A stretch of DNA of 9,159 bases from Parvularculaceae bacterium. GTDB taxonomy: Bacteria; Pseudomonadota; Alphaproteobacteria; Caulobacterales; Parvularculaceae. Under the pieces are notes generated by a model. That model made no database searches and was not told the DNA's origin. It was given only the letters and a program-made list of their open reading frames with translations. Positions 7,291 through 9,159 of this stretch are shown in pieces. Positions within the stretch are counted from its first letter, which is position 1. Every line of letters begins with the position of its first letter. A program made the position numbers and the translations under genes. Location: positions 1 through 9,159 of the forward strand of contig JACADX010000060.1 in the NCBI GenBank assembly GCA_013389125.1, written 5' to 3'.

Positions 7291-7388
7291 CGCTGGCTGT
7301 GCCGCCCTTGGAGGGCGCCGGCGTCTTTCCGGGCGCAGGGCTGATGTGCGCACCGTCCGCCGGAGGGGTGGCGAATGCGCCAGCGCCC
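7291..7388. repeat. Further smaller inverted repeats
   Basis: CGCCCT (7303-7308) and AGGGCG (7312-7317) form a perfect 6-bp stem with a TGG loop, which CGCTGG/CCGGCG (7291-7296 with 7318-7323) can extend. Downstream GGGCGC (7331-7336) pairs perfectly with GCGCCC (7383-7388) around an inner CACC/GGTG stem (7351-7354 with 7367-7370). In GC-rich DNA such short stems are partly expected by chance, so this block is weaker than hairpins 1 and 2. Confidence 0.4.
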
Positions 7389-7471
7389 CCAAGTCTTTGT
7401 TTTGCTTAAAGAAGAGCGCCCTCGATCTGCTCCTCGCCGAAGCAAATCTGCCATCGCGGAGGACTTCGGTC

Positions 7472-7487
7472 TGTGATGTACGTCACA
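7472..7487. promoter_or_regulatory. CRP/FNR-family operator, TGTGA-N6-TCACA
   Basis: TGTGATGTACGTCACA has both half-sites identical to the CRP consensus (TGTGA and TCACA) at the canonical 6-nt spacing. Its centre is about 136 nt before the YHS start and about 362 nt before the DUF885 start, so YHS is the likelier target. Which CRP/FNR-family protein would bind is unknown; the half-sites fit CRP better than the TTGAT of FNR/FixK. A short GGAC-TTCG-GTCT hairpin (7461-7472) overlaps its left edge. Confidence 0.55.
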
Positions 7488-7603
7488 AGGAATGCATGAT
7501 TTCCGGGTCCGCCTGCATTTCGCCGGCTCGTGAACAAGCGTGTTTTCCGTGGACGTGACGACCGCCCCATAAGGTGCAAGCGAACCAGCGCTATTCAAAC
7601 ATT

Positions 7604-7607
7604 GGAG
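7604..7607 (+). promoter_or_regulatory. Ribosome binding site of the YHS gene
   Basis: GGAG lies 8 nt before the ATG at 7616. It supports this start over an in-frame GTG at 7574, which would put 14 polar residues in front of the signal peptide. Confidence 0.65.
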
Positions 7608-7615
7608 CTCTTGAA

Positions 7616-8068
7616 ATGATGAAGCGAATGGCCGCCGCTCTTGCCTGCGGCGTCTTTTTCCTCGGCATTCCCGCCTACGCGGAATCCCCCGAGATCTACA
7701 CGGGACGGTTCAACAATCTGGCCGTCGGCGGCTATGACGCGGTCGCCTATTTCGCTGAGGAAGCCGCCGTCAAAGGCGTCAAAGACTACTCCTACGACTT
7801 CAACGGCGCGACCTGGCGCTTTTCATCCGAAGAGAACCTCGAGAAATTCAAGGCGGACCCTGAGTCCTATGCGCCGCAATATGGCGGCTATTGCGCCTGG
7901 GCGGTGAGCCAGGGCTACACAGCGCCCGGAAATCCGGAGAACTGGTCGGTTCGCGGCGACAAGCTTTATCTCAATTACAATGACAAGGTGCAGTCGGACT
8001 GGCTCAAGGATCCGGACGGGTTCATAAAGAAGGCTGACGCAAACTGGCCCGGCGTCCTGTCGAAATAG
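7616..8068 (+). CDS. Exported YHS-domain protein
   Basis: A 150-residue protein with a Sec signal peptide (MMKRMAAALACGVFFLGIPAYA, predicted cut after A22 in AYA-ES). The mature part is a single YHS domain: NLAVGGYDAVAYF (34-46), then NGATWRFSSEENLEKFKADP (63-82), then APQYGGYCAWAVSQGY (86-101) with the conserved cysteine C93. This matches the family annotated as YHS domain-containing (seleno)protein, in which some members carry selenocysteine; here the codon is an ordinary TGC. YHS domains are thought to bind metals or act with metal transporters, but the role of this exported form is not established. It is the only plus-strand gene in the window, with a CRP-like site upstream and a convergent P450 downstream. 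The second ATG at 7619 is an equally possible start. Confidence 0.88.
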   Translation: MMKRMAAALACGVFFLGIPAYAESPEIYTGRFNNLAVGGYDAVAYFAEEAAVKGVKDYSYDFNGATWRFSSEENLEKFKADPESYAPQYGGYCAWAVSQGYTAPGNPENWSVRGDKLYLNYNDKVQSDWLKDPDGFIKKADANWPGVLSK

Positions 8069-8079
8069 GATCCGAGTTC

Positions 8080-8092
8080 CGGCGCCGCGCCG
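8080..8092 (+). terminator. Possible weak terminator hairpin after YHS
   Basis: CGGCG-CCG-CGCCG forms a perfect 5-bp stem with a three-base loop 11 nt after the YHS stop, in the convergent gap with the P450 gene. What follows (CCGCTTCATT) is only mildly T-rich, so intrinsic termination is doubtful. No other terminator is visible in this 112-nt gap. Confidence 0.2.
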
Positions 8093-8180
8093 CCGCTTCA
8101 TTGACCGATGAAAAGCGCGTCGCGGCCCGTCTGGAACGATGGGGCGGAAAACAGTCGGGCATCCGCGCGAAACTTGCTCT

Positions 8181-9159
8181 TTATTCGGGTCGCCCGAACT
8201 CGATCGGATAGGCGAGAAATCCCCTGAACCGCGCGCGGCCGCCGCGCCGCGCCGCGCCGGCTTTCCGAAAATGAGGCGCGCGCTCGACAAGGCGGCTTAT
8301 GGCGATGCGGCCCTCGGCGCGCGCGAGCGACATCCCGGCGCACGCGTGAATCCCGCCGCCGAAGGCGAGGTGTCGGTTCGGCGTCCGCCCGATGTCGAGC
8401 CTGTCGGGATCATAAAATTGCGCCGGATCCCTGTTTGCCGCGCCGATGCCGAGCGTCACGAGCGCGCCTTCTTCAAGCGCGACGCCGCCGATTTCAAGGC
8501 GCTCCGCGACCCGGCGATTGCCGAGCTGGTTTGAGCTCTCAAAACGCAGGAACTCCTCAATTGCGGTTTCGATCAGATGAGGATCGGCGCGAAGCCGGGC
8601 GAGCTCATCTGGATGATCGATAAGGGCGGCGACCGCGTTGCCGATGAGATTGGTCGTCGTTTCATGGCCAGCGTTGAGGAGAAAGATGCAGTTCTGGATG
8701 AGTTCGACCTCGCTCAGCTTTTCGCCCTCCTCCGTTTCCTCCGCAAGAAGGAGGCCCAAAACCTCGCCCCCAATCAGGCGCCCCTTTCGAAATCGGTCGA
8801 TATGCGCCTTGAGATAGGCCGAGAATTCCGCGACGGATCTGTTTCCCCAGTCGAGCGCCTCCTCCTTCGGCGCGGGCTCAAGCGCGCCAAGGATCGCCAG
8901 CGACCACCCGCGGAGCGGGCCGCGCTCGTCTCGCGGGACGGCGAGCATGTCGCCGATGATCTCGACCGGAAGCTGCGCGGCGAAATCCGAAATGACGTCC
9001 ATGCCGCCCCTGGCGAGCGCCTTATCAATGAGGCCGTCGACAAGCGCGGCAAAACGCGGCTCAAGCATTCTCACTGCGCGAGGCGTGAAAGCCGGGGCAA
9101 GCAGCCGCCGCACGCGCGTGTGGTAGGGCGGGTCATTGAAAACGAGGCTCGTCGTATGG
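8181..9159 (-). CDS. Cytochrome P450, N-terminus beyond the window
   Basis: Soluble bacterial class P450 haem monooxygenase. The frame stays open to the right edge, so 325 C-terminal residues are visible (a full protein is usually about 400). They begin inside the helix C region, HTTSLVFNDPPYHTRVRRLL, so the GTG at 9113 is an internal valine codon, not a start. The oxygen-activating helix I motif is AGHET at 163-167 of the visible part, the ExxR pair is E202 and R205, and the haem-binding loop is FGGGIHACAG at 266-275 with the axial cysteine C273. All three are intact, so the enzyme should be functional. Electron-transfer partners (ferredoxin, reductase) are not in the window. The substrate cannot be read from sequence. 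It converges on the YHS gene. Confidence 0.95.
   Translation of the reverse strand, partial: HTTSLVFNDPPYHTRVRRLLAPAFTPRAVRMLEPRFAALVDGLIDKALARGGMDVISDFAAQLPVEIIGDMLAVPRDERGPLRGWSLAILGALEPAPKEEALDWGNRSVAEFSAYLKAHIDRFRKGRLIGGEVLGLLLAEETEEGEKLSEVELIQNCIFLLNAGHETTTNLIGNAVAALIDHPDELARLRADPHLIETAIEEFLRFESSNQLGNRRVAERLEIGGVALEEGALVTLGIGAANRDPAQFYDPDRLDIGRTPNRHLAFGGGIHACAGMSLARAEGRIAISRLVERAPHFRKAGAARRGGRARFRGFLAYPIEFGRPE

Larger units (their letters stand above)
7118..7615. other. Divergent intergenic region, DUF885 / YHS
   Basis: About 500 bp with no gene I can support. The frames open across it give arginine-, proline- and serine-rich products with no family resemblance. From the DUF885 side it holds the ribosome binding site and a weak promoter, then a GC-rich block of inverted repeats (7194 to about 7388). 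A more AT-rich patch follows (around 7391-7413), then a CRP/FNR-type operator (7472-7487) and the YHS leader. A CATAAG at 7568-7573 could be a -10 element for YHS but has no good -35 partner (TTCCGT at 7545-7550), which would fit an activator-dependent promoter. Confidence 0.7.

Noticed and set aside
7489..7504. GGAA-N8-TTCC inverted repeat beside the CRP-like site
   Set aside because: The four-base arms are too short to separate from chance, and I know no regulator with this exact consensus that would fit here.
7119..7598. A 159-codon open frame on the minus strand across the divergent intergenic region
   Set aside because: The product is rich in arginine, proline and serine with no recognisable domain, and it runs through the hairpin block and the operator. 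It looks like the chance openness of GC-rich DNA.
8184..8198. TTCGGG-TCG-CCCGAA inverted repeat at the end of the P450 gene
   Set aside because: It lies within the last codons and is not followed by a T-run on either strand, so it is not supported as a terminator.

Overview
The window is GC-rich, gene-dense bacterial DNA. The protein types and their sequence character (UppP, SCOT-type CoA transferase, a soluble P450, a YHS-domain exported protein) fit an alphaproteobacterium best. That assignment is inference from family resemblance; the window has no rRNA or other taxonomic marker. No phage, transposase, integrase, CRISPR or toxin-antitoxin genes are visible. It reads as an ordinary chromosomal region.

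Layout, from right to left because most genes lie on the minus strand: a cytochrome P450 (8181-9159) is cut by the right edge and lacks its N-terminus. It converges on a small exported YHS-domain protein on the plus strand (7616-8068). Divergent from the YHS gene is an exported DUF885 protein (5369-7117, putative metallopeptidase), whose stop overlaps the start of a GNAT acetyltransferase (4839-5372). Then come a class I SAM methyltransferase (3712-4665), scoA and scoB (2852-3559 and 2211-2852, succinyl-CoA:3-ketoacid CoA-transferase), a DSD1-type PLP enzyme 2 nt behind scoB (1072-2208), uppP (122-976), and possibly the first 20 codons of another minus-strand gene at the left edge.

Two units look translationally coupled: DUF885-GNAT (ATGA overlap) and scoA-scoB-DSD1 (TGATG overlap, then a 2-nt gap). 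The second would join acetoacetate activation to a D-threonine/D-serine type amino-acid enzyme, so both products could feed acetyl-CoA and one-carbon metabolism. UppP recycles the lipid carrier for cell-wall synthesis.

The only long non-coding stretch is the roughly 500-bp divergent region between DUF885 and YHS (7118-7615). It contains the least expected sequence of the window: two long imperfect hairpins that abut exactly (7194-7239 and 7240-7287), further smaller hairpins to about 7388, and a perfect-half-site CRP/FNR-type operator (7472-7487). I see no clear new multi-gene system; this intergenic region deserves the second look.
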